64,000 nucleotides of DNA. Source: Flavobacterium pectinovorum. Its GTDB lineage: Bacteria; Bacteroidota; Bacteroidia; Flavobacteriales; Flavobacteriaceae. The notes under the pieces were generated by a model. That model worked only from the letters and a program-made list of their open reading frames with translations, had not been told where the DNA came from and did no database searches. The DNA is taken from contig NZ_JAFEVZ010000003.1 of assembly GCF_022802975.1 (NCBI RefSeq), forward strand, positions 248,001-312,000, read 5' to 3'. Of this stretch, positions 7,861 to 17,515 are shown piece by piece (position 1 is the first letter of the stretch; every line of letters begins with the position of its first letter). The position numbers were made by a program, and so were the translations under genes.

Positions 7861-9807
7861 TTATTTGCTTATACTATACTTTTCATTTGCCGTAATCATT
7901 TCCCAATTGTCAGTTCTAAAAGGCGATGCGGGAAGTTTTTCTTTATTGAAAAGATTGATTTCTGTATCGTCATCTGCCCATCCGTAACGAACGGCAACCG
8001 GATTTGAAACCTGATCGGCGGAAACGATAATTTTGTTGTCTTTGATTATTGCTTTCGCAGAATAAAAAACCTTATCAGCACCAGCGATTTCGAATCCTTT
8101 TAACGTTGTGTTATTTGGTGTTGATAATCCACTTCCAATATTGTTGAAAGTCAAAATGATTTGATTTTCTTTTATTTTCTGAGATTTATACGTTGGCCCG
8201 CTAAAAATTTGTTTTTTGCCGTACACACTATTTAAGGCAATGGCTGCCAAACGAAGTCCAACGTCTTGCTTGTTGGTTGGGTGAATGTCTTTTGCGTTGC
8301 CAATATCTGTAGTTACGGCCATTCCGGTATTGGGTACTTTTAAAGTTTCGAATTGTGCTTCACGAAGTTCTGCCCAACGGCTTCCTTTTTTACTATTGCC
8401 TCCAAATTCATCGAAAGTGGACAACTGAACGAAATAGAAAGGAAAATTACCCTGGTTAAATTTTGTCCTCCAGTCCTGAATCAGCAACGGAAATGCTATT
8501 TTGTACTGATTCGCTCTCCAGACATTGGCTTCTCCCTGATACCACAAAACACCCTGAATCGCAAACGGAACCAGCGGATTTACCATTGCATTGTACAATA
8601 ATGACGGATAACTGTTTGGCGAAACGGATATTTTTACCTGAACGACATTAAATTTCCAAAGTCCTTCGAGTGCTAGGTTATGGTTTTTAAACTCAATTTT
8701 TAAATCGGAAGGATCACCATAAATTCCGCCACCGCCACTGTAATCTGTAATTCTGACTGCGATTACGTTTCTTCCTTCTTTTAAAATATTTGCCGGAATT
8801 TTATAAATTCTTTTCTTATCCCAAAGATTATTGGTTCCTATTTCGACTCCGTTTACATAAGTTTTGTCTTCATCATCAACTTTTGCCAGATGCAAAATGG
8901 CTTCGCTTTTGGCTTGTTCAGCAGTTAAAATAATCGTTTTACGCATCCAGACAATTCCGTCAATATTCCCTATTTGCTGATTTTCCCAAAGTGAGGGAAC
9001 TTTTATTTCGGGCCAGTTTTTATCATTAAATTCAAATGTTTTAAACTGGTCTTCGTTAGCCAGTGTTACATCAAAACCCTGAATTTTCCTGATGTTTTCT
9101 AAAAGTGATTTTTTATAATTTTCGAAAATTTCATCCATATCTACAGTTGGAACTTCGGCAATCATAGTTTTAAACTCATCACTTTTTTCAAATGCCTGAT
9201 GACTTGTCCAGGTTTCTACATTAGTTCCGCCCCATGATGTGTTAATAATTCCGATTGGGATTTTTAATTCGGCATATAGTTTTTTCGCAAAAAAGAAACC
9301 TGCCGCTGTAAAATCACGAATGTTTTCTTTGTTGGAAGCAGCCCATTTTCCCGCTTTTAAATCTTCTTTTGGCGTTCCGCTTAAATCCTGTGCCACACCA
9401 AACTGACGGATCATCGGATAATCAGCCTGATTCTTTTGAGTTTCAAAATCAGGCAATTTATACATCTGAAATTCCATGTTGGATTGTCCGCTGCAGATCC
9501 ATACTTCGCCCACCAAAACATCTTTGATACTAATTTTGTTTTTTCCGATAATCGATAATTCGAAAGGACCTCCGGCTTTTTCGGGAGCTAATTTTACCAT
9601 CCATTTTCCGTTTTTATCTGCCAGAATGGTTTTAGTTTGTTTGTTAAAATGAATGGTAACTTTTTCATTGGCATCAGCCCAGCCCCAAACCGGAATTTCC
9701 TTATTGCGCTGCAACACCATTCCGTCAGAAAACAATAACGGCATTTTGACATTAGCACGAGATAAAGCACTTATTATCAAAAAAATAAAAACAATATGTT
9801 TTTTCAT
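7861..9807 (-). CDS. SGNH carbohydrate acetylesterase (sialate O-acetylesterase family)
   Basis: A 648-residue secreted esterase (Sec signal 1-18). The nucleophile motif GQSNM places Ser at 109, and the Asp-His pair is in DIHPTN (D507, H509); GVLWYQGEAN (419-428) is the oxyanion block. Between the two halves of the esterase (about 245-375) there is an inserted jelly-roll like those of beta-galactosidases, used for binding. Despite the family name, such enzymes in plant-glycan loci deacetylate hemicellulose side chains; here acetylated galactose of xyloglucan is the likely target. It follows GH5 across a 114-bp gap with a long hairpin, and GH43 follows after 10 bp. Confidence 0.9.
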   Translation of the reverse strand: MKKHIVFIFLIISALSRANVKMPLLFSDGMVLQRNKEIPVWGWADANEKVTIHFNKQTKTILADKNGKWMVKLAPEKAGGPFELSIIGKNKISIKDVLVGEVWICSGQSNMEFQMYKLPDFETQKNQADYPMIRQFGVAQDLSGTPKEDLKAGKWAASNKENIRDFTAAGFFFAKKLYAELKIPIGIINTSWGGTNVETWTSHQAFEKSDEFKTMIAEVPTVDMDEIFENYKKSLLENIRKIQGFDVTLANEDQFKTFEFNDKNWPEIKVPSLWENQQIGNIDGIVWMRKTIILTAEQAKSEAILHLAKVDDEDKTYVNGVEIGTNNLWDKKRIYKIPANILKEGRNVIAVRITDYSGGGGIYGDPSDLKIEFKNHNLALEGLWKFNVVQVKISVSPNSYPSLLYNAMVNPLVPFAIQGVLWYQGEANVWRANQYKIAFPLLIQDWRTKFNQGNFPFYFVQLSTFDEFGGNSKKGSRWAELREAQFETLKVPNTGMAVTTDIGNAKDIHPTNKQDVGLRLAAIALNSVYGKKQIFSGPTYKSQKIKENQIILTFNNIGSGLSTPNNTTLKGFEIAGADKVFYSAKAIIKDNKIIVSADQVSNPVAVRYGWADDDTEINLFNKEKLPASPFRTDNWEMITANEKYSISK

Positions 9808-9832
9808 TTCATTTTAATTTAAACATTAAAAA

Positions 9833-9903
9833 CATATAAGTGATATAAGTTTTTTTAAGTTCTTATTTTGATTTAACTTAATTTTACTTATACCACTTAT
9901 ATG
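9833..9903 (-). repeat. Intercistronic long hairpin between GH5 and acetylesterase genes
   Basis: Arms 9833-9850 and 9886-9903 pair at 17 of 18 positions, with a further nested pairing of AAGTT and AACTT inside. It has no following U tract on the minus strand, so RNA processing or stabilisation is more likely than termination. Confidence 0.55.
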
Positions 9904-9921
9904 ATTTAATAAGCATTATAA

Positions 9922-11430
9922 TTACAGTAATCCTTCTTTTAAAGCATTTAAAGCCTGAGTATCAAAAACGGTATTATCGCTTCTTTTGAAAATTCCGAAA
10001 CCATCATTTGCAAGGCTTCCTTCATCCCAATAAAATGGTAATAAACCATTTGCTTTTGCTTGTTTGACAACTGTTTTTAAATAATAGGCTCTTGAATTTA
10101 AATGTAATGTCAAGGCATCACCTGTTAAAGTTGTTCTGCGGATGGCGCCAAACTCACCCAATAAAACCGGTATTCCTTTATCTACAAACTGAGTTTTCAT
10201 CAATTTGAAGTTTTTTTCCAAATCTGCTTCTTCGCCATAAGTTGCATTTCTTCCGGTATCTGTTGTAGAGTGGAAGCCTGTTCCCCAATAATAGAACATT
10301 TTCCCCCAGGATTCATCTTTGGTTAAACCTCCAAAATTCCACGGAGAATAATAATGAACCTCAACCATCATACGACTCGTTGCTGTATCTGTAGGTAAAG
10401 TAGTCATCAATCTATTGGTTTTTTCTATATCGGTTACAGGACCTTGAATCACCAGGGTGCGATAAGCATTTTTGCCTCCTGTAGAACGCACAGCATCAAT
10501 AAAAGTTTGATGATACGAATTTAGAACCGCCATTTGTACAGCATCTTCAGCAGCCGGTTCATTGGTACCTGCAAAGAGTAAATGTTCGTCAAAACCTCTT
10601 AAATGCGTGGCTATCTGTTCCCAAAACGCTTTTTGTTTAGCATTGTTTTCTACTTTCTTGGCTTCGGTAATATTATTTTCCAGCCAACCACCGTCCCAGT
10701 GAATGTTAACTACAACATACATATCATTGTCTACACAATACTGTACGACTTCTTTTACTCTGTTAAGCCAATCGGTTTTAATTTTAGCTGTTGCAGAATT
10801 TTCTAAATACTGATTCCAGGAGCATGGAATTCGAATCGCATTAAACCCATTTGCTTTTACAGCATCAATTAATGCTTTTGAAACTTTTGGATTTCCCCAA
10901 GCCGTTTCTGAACCTGTTGCTTCAAGAGTATTTCCAATATTCCAGCCCAGTTTTATTTTAGCAGCCAGTTGTACTGCAGTATTGCTCATGCCTGTGGCAT
11001 CTGCCGCAATTGGATTAGTATTATAACTCGGATATAAACTTGCCTTTCCTGTTTGAGTAACCGTTATTTTTACCGAAGCTACATCGCTGGAGCTAATCGT
11101 AACAGCTGCAGTTCTTGTTACAGAACTGGTGTTTTCTAAAACTGAAATCGTAACTGTTGTTCTGCCCGACACACCTGTTCCGGGAGTAAATTTTATCCAG
11201 GTTGCATCTGATGCACTTACTGACCAAGCCGTAGTGTTTGTTGTCACAATTACATTTGCACTATTGGCTTTACTGTCAAGATCAACTTTATTAACATCGA
11301 CAGTAAGTGTTTTTACAATAGGATCTGTCCCTTTTTCTGGAGTTTCCTTGTCTGAACTGCATGCCCAGATACTTATACAGGATAAACACAATAAGGCGCT
11401 TAATAAGTATCCTTTTATTATTTGTTTCAT
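9922..11430 (-). CDS. BACON-GH5 (GH5_4-like) endo-beta-glucanase lipoprotein
   Basis: The likely backbone-cutting endo-xyloglucanase of the locus, on the cell surface. A lipoprotein signal ends SIWAC with Cys24 followed by SSDKE. A BACON domain (about 40-128) precedes the GH5 barrel (about 145-500). Catalytic acid/base E291 sits in GTNEPA and nucleophile E426 in LGEFGA; HYYSP (359-363) and NIHWDGGW (242-249) are further GH5_4-type marks. The arrangement matches the Bacteroides ovatus xyloglucan endoglucanase BoGH5A, a BACON-GH5_4 surface lipoprotein. It lies 80 bp after GH3. The 502-residue length is usual. Mixed-linkage glucan or cellulose activity is an alternative that the neighbouring side-chain enzymes make less likely. 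Confidence 0.93.
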   Translation of the reverse strand: MKQIIKGYLLSALLCLSCISIWACSSDKETPEKGTDPIVKTLTVDVNKVDLDSKANSANVIVTTNTTAWSVSASDATWIKFTPGTGVSGRTTVTISVLENTSSVTRTAAVTISSSDVASVKITVTQTGKASLYPSYNTNPIAADATGMSNTAVQLAAKIKLGWNIGNTLEATGSETAWGNPKVSKALIDAVKANGFNAIRIPCSWNQYLENSATAKIKTDWLNRVKEVVQYCVDNDMYVVVNIHWDGGWLENNITEAKKVENNAKQKAFWEQIATHLRGFDEHLLFAGTNEPAAEDAVQMAVLNSYHQTFIDAVRSTGGKNAYRTLVIQGPVTDIEKTNRLMTTLPTDTATSRMMVEVHYYSPWNFGGLTKDESWGKMFYYWGTGFHSTTDTGRNATYGEEADLEKNFKLMKTQFVDKGIPVLLGEFGAIRRTTLTGDALTLHLNSRAYYLKTVVKQAKANGLLPFYWDEGSLANDGFGIFKRSDNTVFDTQALNALKEGLL

Positions 11431-11510
11431 TTTATTTGGTTGTTATAGTTAATAAAGTGGTTTTTGCTGTTATTTTAAAAATCATAAAGTTTTAATTCAG
11501 TAAAATATAT

Positions 11511-13739
11511 TTATCGGATATATATTACTACTTCTTTTTGGATATCTCTTGAAGAATTTCCAAGTTTCAGTGTGTATTTTCCCGGCTCCAGTGTCCATTT
11601 TTTTGAAGCTGCATCATAATAGGTCAATTCATGAACATCAAGTAAAATATTTATTGTATTTGTACCACCCGCTTTTACCTCTGTTTTTTGGAAACCTTTT
11701 AATTCCTGCGCAGCACGCTGAACTTTTGAGTCAGGTTTAGACACATACAATTGTACCACTTCTTTTCCATCCACTTTTCCAGTGTTTTTAACATCAACAG
11801 AAACCATAATCTTATCTATTAAGTTATAAGAAGTTTTATCTGTTTTTGCATTATCCAAAGCAAAAGTGGTATATGATAATCCGTATCCAAAAGGGTATGA
11901 AGGTTCTATTTTTTTAGTATCAAACCAGCGATACCCTACCAAAATCCCTTCTTTGTATTTAACTACTTTATCCCCTGGAAAACTCTTGGTTGCATGAGCC
12001 GGCGAATCCATTAATTTTTTAGGCATTGTCCAAGGTAATTTTCCGGATGGATTTACTTTCCCTAACAACACATCTGCCAAAGCGTTTCCTCCCTCAGAAC
12101 CATTAAACCAGCTCCAAACTAAGGCATTTGTTTTTTTGCTGATTTCTTCTATTTCAAAAGGAGCTCCGGCAACCATAACCACAATGGTATTTGGATTAAC
12201 CTCTAAAACTTTTTTGATTAATTCTTCCTGTCCAAATGGCAGCTTTAAATCTCTGCGGTCTGAAGCTTCTGTTTCGTAATCACGATTTGAACCTGCAAAA
12301 ACTACGGCTACATCTGAATTTTTAGCAGCGTCTATTGCCTCTTGTAATTTTGCAGGATCTAACTGATCTATTGTTACCGGACCTGTTGAAGTGATGTTTC
12401 CTAAGTTTCCTTTATTTTTTTCTTCGTAACGTTCTAAATATCCTTCGGCATAATTAATTTTTACAGATGATGGCAGTCTGTTTTGTAAACCTTCCAATGG
12501 AGTAATTTCTCTTTTGGTTTTTACTCCTGCACCAAATCCGCCCAAAGCATTTTTCTTCTTTGCATTGTTTCCGATTACAGCAATTGATTTAACTCCTTCC
12601 AATTTTAATGGCAATGCATTTTTTTCATTCTTTAATAATACTATTGCCTCTGCTGCAATATTATAAGCATCCTGATAATGTGCTTCGGTTGCTATGCTTC
12701 CCTTTGCACGCTCTCCGCCTCCCATTGCTTTTACCTGAAATAAGGTTTGTAAAATACGTTTTACATGCAGGTTAATTTCTGTTTCTGAAACTTCTCCTGA
12801 TTTTACTGCAGCAATTAATTTATCGGCAAGGAAAAATTCGTTGAATGGTTTTGGCGTACCCATTTCAATATCCAAACCATTTTTTAGAGATTTAGCTGTT
12901 GAATGTACCGCAGCCCAGTCTGAAACTACAATTCCTTTGAATCCAAAGTCATCACGAAGGACTTTATTGAGCATATAATCATTCTCACACAAATATTCTC
13001 CTCTGAATTTATTGTAGGCCCCCATTACACTGTAAGCTCTGGCTTCGTTAACAGATGCTTTAAAAGCCGGAAGATAGATTTCGCGTAGCGTACGTTCATC
13101 AATTTGTACATCTACAAAATCACGATTCGTCTCCTGATTATTAGCCGCAAAGTGCTTAACACAAGCCATAACATCTTTGTCTTGTAAACCAACAATTAAA
13201 GGAACCGCAATTTTTTTATTCAAAAACGGATCTTCAGACATGTATTCATACGTTCTTCCGCCAAGTGGTGTCCTTACGATATTGATTGCCGGCGAAAGTA
13301 ACATGTCTTTGTCTCTGGCACGTAATTCTTCTCCTAAACTAGCTCCAAATACATACGCCATATCATCGTTCCAGGTTGCAGCCAAAGCACCTCCTGCCGG
13401 ATAATAGGTCGCAAAATCATTAGTCCATCCGGCCGGAGCCCAATTGTCACGGGAAATTTCTTCACGAACTCCCAATGGACCATCAGCCATTTTTAATTCC
13501 GGAATTCCTAAACGTTTTACACCTGCATTAGCAAACATACTGTTCCCGTGAAGCATTCCTATTTTTTCCTCAAGTGTCATTTGCGAAATTAACTGATCTA
13601 TTTCGGCATCATGATCATTTTTCATATCTTTCCCCAGGTATGTATTTTGTGCCACTTTTGATTTGTTTTCCTGAGCATTACTATCTATCAGCCCAAAAAC
13701 TGAAACTGCTACAGCAAGATATTTGATTGTATTTTTCAT
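11511..13739 (-). CDS. GH3 beta-glucosidase, secreted
   Basis: Predicted to release glucose from the non-reducing end of backbone oligosaccharides in the periplasm. It has a Sec signal (1-22, ending DSNAQ), the GH3 N-terminal barrel with KHFAANNQETNR (195-206) and nucleophile D274 in VVSDWAA, then the alpha/beta sandwich with candidate acid/base E491 in ETEASDRR. A fibronectin III-like C-terminal domain (about 650-742) ends the 742-residue protein, a standard GH3 architecture. It follows GH39 by 28 bp. Beta-glucosidase is the best fit with the rest of the locus; beta-xylosidase activity is possible within the family. Confidence 0.92.
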   Translation of the reverse strand: MKNTIKYLAVAVSVFGLIDSNAQENKSKVAQNTYLGKDMKNDHDAEIDQLISQMTLEEKIGMLHGNSMFANAGVKRLGIPELKMADGPLGVREEISRDNWAPAGWTNDFATYYPAGGALAATWNDDMAYVFGASLGEELRARDKDMLLSPAINIVRTPLGGRTYEYMSEDPFLNKKIAVPLIVGLQDKDVMACVKHFAANNQETNRDFVDVQIDERTLREIYLPAFKASVNEARAYSVMGAYNKFRGEYLCENDYMLNKVLRDDFGFKGIVVSDWAAVHSTAKSLKNGLDIEMGTPKPFNEFFLADKLIAAVKSGEVSETEINLHVKRILQTLFQVKAMGGGERAKGSIATEAHYQDAYNIAAEAIVLLKNEKNALPLKLEGVKSIAVIGNNAKKKNALGGFGAGVKTKREITPLEGLQNRLPSSVKINYAEGYLERYEEKNKGNLGNITSTGPVTIDQLDPAKLQEAIDAAKNSDVAVVFAGSNRDYETEASDRRDLKLPFGQEELIKKVLEVNPNTIVVMVAGAPFEIEEISKKTNALVWSWFNGSEGGNALADVLLGKVNPSGKLPWTMPKKLMDSPAHATKSFPGDKVVKYKEGILVGYRWFDTKKIEPSYPFGYGLSYTTFALDNAKTDKTSYNLIDKIMVSVDVKNTGKVDGKEVVQLYVSKPDSKVQRAAQELKGFQKTEVKAGGTNTINILLDVHELTYYDAASKKWTLEPGKYTLKLGNSSRDIQKEVVIYIR

Positions 13740-13767
13740 TACCTGATTTTTTTTAATTATATATAAA

Positions 13768-15327
13768 TTAATTATTTTTTATAAGATTTAACAAAACAAC
13801 ATCATTCTCATTCACGTTAATTTTTTTGCTAAAAGTTCCAGTAGCATCTATCGTTATTTTTTCTATTGCAATTGGCGAACCGTTATTTTTCTGTTTAATT
13901 ATTTTTACCTGTTCAAGACTTAACTGACTAGGTTTACCCATTGCCAGATAATCTGCAAAAGCATCATTTGATTTATATCCGACTTTATAGATTTCTAAAA
14001 TATATTTTCCTTTTTGAAGACCGGAAACCTCAATTTCTACTTTTCCTTTTTCTTTTGAAGGCAAATCCTTTACATAATAGGTTTGGTTCCAGACTTTGTC
14101 ACCCGGATGTGTATTGGTAAAATCCCAGAATAAAAGCTGAACATCTCCTTTTGCATTTTTAGCTGCCCATGAAGCTTTATCCGTATTTTGAAGTTCTGTT
14201 TCGCCTAATTTGTTTAGAAAATAATACGAGAAATAGGCCGGTTTTTTAATGCCCTGCGTATTCAATAATCCGAAACCTCCGTGAAAAGGAGTGAATCTTG
14301 GACCTGCTTCTTCAAAAATATCCGTGAAAACCCAATATGACATTGAGTTTGCCGCATTGCCAACCTGTTTTAATTTCTGTAAAATATAGGCTGCCGAATG
14401 ATAACTGTCGTGAATTGGGTCAGCTGGTGTGTAAGATGAACTCCACTCTGTATAATGCAATTCAAGATTTGGTTTAACCGAATTGGTAATCTGCTTACGC
14501 GAATTGATAACGTCACCGCTAATACTGTTTTGGTCAGGACTCAAAACAGTACCTGAAGTTCCGAATTCATCTAAATATCCCTGATTTACGCCATAAGTAT
14601 GTGTCGAAATAAAATCTAACGGAACATTATTTTTAGCTGCAAATTCAATGGTTTCCGGAACCCATCCGGCGCCGGCTGTTGCTGGTCCGCCCACTTTAAA
14701 ATCCTTATTTACAGCTTTTATACCTCGTGCTGCATATTCGTATAATTTAAAATATTCTGCTTGTGTCCCTGTCCAGAAACCGGGAGTCAAATTCGGTTCG
14801 TTCCAAACTTCAAAATACCATGTTTTGACTTCTTCTACTCCGTAGCGTTCAGTAAAATGTTGCGTTAAGTTCCGAATCAAATCTTCCCATTTTTTATAAT
14901 CTTTTGGAGGTGTTACATTTCCTTTCCACCAGAAAATCGTTTCACTTCCACTTGCCAGTGCGTTAGGCATAAAACCTAATTCAACAAAAGGTTTCATTTT
15001 CAGGCTCACAATAAAATCAAACAAAACATCTACATACTGATAGTTGTATTCTGGATTTCCCTTAGAATCTTCACGATAAACCGCCATATCATCAGACAAT
15101 AAACCATGAAATCGGATATATTTAAAATCGCATTCTTTTTTTGCCATTGCCAATTGTTGCTGCCAATCTCCACGTAATCCTTCATTTGCTCTTCCGGCAC
15201 CAATACATTCTTTGAACATGGTGTTTATTTTTCCCGAAGATTTGTTGAAATCTACTTTTATGGTTCGGTCTTGTCCAAACAAATTGATTGAACTAATTAA
15301 AACTATTATTATTAAAAGTTTTTTCAT
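13768..15327 (-). CDS. GH39 glycosidase (beta-xylosidase family)
   Basis: A 519-residue secreted retaining glycosidase (Sec signal 1-18, NLFGQ). The barrel carries acid/base E177 in EVWNEPNLTPGFW and nucleophile E294 in HYTEWSSSY, the defining GH39 pair; the C-terminal part (about 390-519) is a beta-sandwich. GH39 members are mostly beta-xylosidases, with a few active on arabinose or other sugars. GH39 is not part of the best-studied Bacteroides ovatus xyloglucan locus, so it may handle a side chain special to the substrate. It sits between GH97 and GH3; the upstream 103-bp gap holds a REP hairpin. Confidence 0.9.
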   Translation of the reverse strand: MKKLLIIIVLISSINLFGQDRTIKVDFNKSSGKINTMFKECIGAGRANEGLRGDWQQQLAMAKKECDFKYIRFHGLLSDDMAVYREDSKGNPEYNYQYVDVLFDFIVSLKMKPFVELGFMPNALASGSETIFWWKGNVTPPKDYKKWEDLIRNLTQHFTERYGVEEVKTWYFEVWNEPNLTPGFWTGTQAEYFKLYEYAARGIKAVNKDFKVGGPATAGAGWVPETIEFAAKNNVPLDFISTHTYGVNQGYLDEFGTSGTVLSPDQNSISGDVINSRKQITNSVKPNLELHYTEWSSSYTPADPIHDSYHSAAYILQKLKQVGNAANSMSYWVFTDIFEEAGPRFTPFHGGFGLLNTQGIKKPAYFSYYFLNKLGETELQNTDKASWAAKNAKGDVQLLFWDFTNTHPGDKVWNQTYYVKDLPSKEKGKVEIEVSGLQKGKYILEIYKVGYKSNDAFADYLAMGKPSQLSLEQVKIIKQKNNGSPIAIEKITIDATGTFSKKINVNENDVVLLNLIKNN

Positions 15328-15347
15328 CTTGAAATGGTTTTAATTCT

Positions 15348-15416
15348 AAATGTTAGACGCACTGCTGTGCGTCTCTACCGTATCTATACAGGTTTGACTT
15401 TTTACATCTAACATTT
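15348..15416 (-). repeat. REP hairpin between GH97 and GH39 genes
   Basis: Outer perfect arms AAATGTTAGA (15348-15357) and TCTAACATTT (15407-15416) enclose a hairpin AGACGCAC-TGCT-GTGCGTCT (15355-15374). Half of the inner motif recurs at 33161-33171 (GAGACGCACTG). An interspersed repeat lying inside an operon, possibly acting in mRNA processing. Confidence 0.6.
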
Positions 15417-15430
15417 AACTTCTAACTCAA

Positions 15431-17437
15431 TTACAATTTCTTAAATCTCACTGCACCTCCTCCAGCTCCTCCTAAATTTAATTTTAACGAGTCCGAAGAT
15501 TTTACTATTTTCTTTGAAATGGCTACTGCTTCCGGATTGTGTTTTTGATCTGTTCCTTCGGCATCTACATAAATCTGTGCTTCGTAAGTTACATTTGGAT
15601 CTAAAAATGATAACGAAACCTCAACTTTTCTTGGGTTTTCATTGGTTAAAGTTCCTAAATACCAGTCGGCACTGTTTCTGTCTTTTCTTGCAGTTGTAAT
15701 GTATTCACCAATTTTTCCTTCTACGATTTTGGTATCTTCCCAATCTGTCGGAACGTCTTTTAGGAATTGCAAAGCTGGTTTTCCTTCGTAATTTTCAGGA
15801 AGATCGGCAAGCATTTGAATTGGAGAATAAAGTACTACATACAATGCCAATTGCTGCCCAACAGTTCCCTGAATTCTTTTTCCCGGATATCCTTGTTTTA
15901 CCTCAACATCGAAAATTCCGGGTGTAAAATCCATTGGTCCGGAAAGTAATCTTGTAAACGGAATAATGCTTAAATGGTTTGGCGGATTTCCTTCGCTCCA
16001 GGCATTGTATTCCTGTCCTCTTGCCGCTTCTCTCGAAACCATGTTTGGAAAAGTTCTGCGTTCTCCGGTATCTTTTATTGATTCATGGTATAAAACCGCT
16101 AAATCGTATTGTGCTGCTTTTTCTAAAATGTATCTGAAATAATTCACTCCAAATTGTCCGAAGTGCATTTGTTTCATATTCAGTTTAGAACCCACGTGAC
16201 CAATTTTTACTGTATGGATCCCTAATTTTTTGTACAAAGCAAAACCTTCGTCAACTTCTTTTAAATAGTTAATTAAGTTCGAACCTGTTTCATGATATCC
16301 GATTAATTCGATGTTCTTCTTCTTTCCATATTCAACTACTTTTTCTAAATCGAAATTATCTGCGCTTTTGGTGAAACTGAACATGTGCATACGGTTTTCG
16401 TACCAGCCCGGTGTCCAGCCTTTGTTCCAGCCTTCGATTAATAAATGATTGAAGCCTTCTTTTGCTGTAAAATCAATGTATTCTTCGGCGTGTTTTGTGG
16501 TTGCACCTTGTTTGTCGCTTTCCCAGAACGTATATTTCCCAATGTGCATTCCCCACCAGATTCCTAAATATTTATAAGGTTTGAAATAACTGTTTGTGTT
16601 TTTTAATTTGTTTGGTTCATTCAGGTTTAAAACCAAATAAGACGTAATCAATTCTCCCGGATTTTCTCCAATCTGAATGGTTCTCCAGGATGAAGTAAAC
16701 GAATCTTTTACACGAACTTTTATTCCGTCAGGCCAAGGCACTAAATCTGATTTTAGTTCTGTCCCTTTATTATTTACCAAAGTCATACTGGCAAAATCAA
16801 TTAGGTTTGCTTCGTGAAAACTTAAAGCCAAACCACTTTTACTTTCGATTGTAAGCGGTGTCAAAACGGTATCCAGTTTACTAACCGGTGCTGCTTCAAA
16901 CAAATATTCGTCGCGGTTTTCTCTGTTTGCCGGAATCCACCATGCTTTTCCGTCTTCTTTCAGGTTGAAAGTGGTTTTTTCATCCGTGATAAAAATACTG
17001 TCTTTTACATTTTGCTTTGGATACACATATCTAAAAGCTACTCCGTCATCAAAAGCACGAAACTGAATTTGCAGTTTTCTTTTGTTTCCTGTTTTTTGTT
17101 GTAAATCGACTACCAATTGATTGTAGTGATTTCTTATATTTTTCTTTTCTCCCCAAACCTGTTCCCAGGTTTCATCAAAAGTGGAGGTTTTTGCCCCTTT
17201 AATTTCAAAGTTTGAACTCAGGTCTTCATTTCCTTTCAATACAAATCCCAAATCTGACGGTGTAATAACTTCGGTTTTTCCGTGAGAAACGGCATACTTA
17301 GGAGCATTTTTTACTAATTCGAATTTGATTTTATTCTGTCCGTTTGGCGATGCCAGTTCATAAGAATTTTTATTTTTTTGACTGTAACCCAAACTAACTG
17401 AAAGCAGTAAAGCGGGAAGGAAAAGATGTTTTTTCAT
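15431..17437 (-). CDS. GH97 glycosidase, inverting alpha-glucosidase-type active site
   Basis: Start set at ATG 17437 (MKKHLFLPALLLSVSLGYSQ, a Sec signal), not at an in-frame ATG 25 codons earlier that would put a charged stretch before the signal; 668 residues. The fold is an N-terminal beta domain, TIM barrel and C-terminal beta domain. Four acidic residues, E383 (HETG), E452 (HESIK), E470 (SREAARG) and E476 (GQEYNAW), keep spacings 69/18/6. These equal those of SusB E439, E508, E526 and E532, the inverting bases, calcium ligands and acid. That places it with inverting alpha-glucosidase-type GH97s rather than retaining alpha-galactosidases. Its substrate within this locus is unclear. Confidence 0.9.
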   Translation of the reverse strand: MKKHLFLPALLLSVSLGYSQKNKNSYELASPNGQNKIKFELVKNAPKYAVSHGKTEVITPSDLGFVLKGNEDLSSNFEIKGAKTSTFDETWEQVWGEKKNIRNHYNQLVVDLQQKTGNKRKLQIQFRAFDDGVAFRYVYPKQNVKDSIFITDEKTTFNLKEDGKAWWIPANRENRDEYLFEAAPVSKLDTVLTPLTIESKSGLALSFHEANLIDFASMTLVNNKGTELKSDLVPWPDGIKVRVKDSFTSSWRTIQIGENPGELITSYLVLNLNEPNKLKNTNSYFKPYKYLGIWWGMHIGKYTFWESDKQGATTKHAEEYIDFTAKEGFNHLLIEGWNKGWTPGWYENRMHMFSFTKSADNFDLEKVVEYGKKKNIELIGYHETGSNLINYLKEVDEGFALYKKLGIHTVKIGHVGSKLNMKQMHFGQFGVNYFRYILEKAAQYDLAVLYHESIKDTGERRTFPNMVSREAARGQEYNAWSEGNPPNHLSIIPFTRLLSGPMDFTPGIFDVEVKQGYPGKRIQGTVGQQLALYVVLYSPIQMLADLPENYEGKPALQFLKDVPTDWEDTKIVEGKIGEYITTARKDRNSADWYLGTLTNENPRKVEVSLSFLDPNVTYEAQIYVDAEGTDQKHNPEAVAISKKIVKSSDSLKLNLGGAGGGAVRFKKL

Positions 17438-17462
17438 GGTATTTTTTTTATTCTTTATAAAT

Positions 17463-17492
17463 AAATCGGGTGACGTGGATTTCACCCGATTT
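17463..17492 (-). repeat. Intercistronic hairpin between GH31 and GH97 genes
   Basis: Eleven-base arms AAATCGGGTGA and TCACCCGATTT around an 8-nt loop. It lacks a downstream U tract, so it is more likely an mRNA-stabilising or processing hairpin than a terminator. Confidence 0.5.
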
Positions 17493-17515
17493 AAAAAACT
17501 CAACTCAAACAAAAC

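Noticed and set aside
11129..11452. 107-codon plus-strand frame over the BACON region of GH5
   Set aside because: Threonine/valine-rich repeat of the BACON domain read backwards; no start signals.
17438..17512. Longer start for GH97
   Set aside because: Adds 25 residues before a standard Sec signal and covers the intercistronic hairpin.
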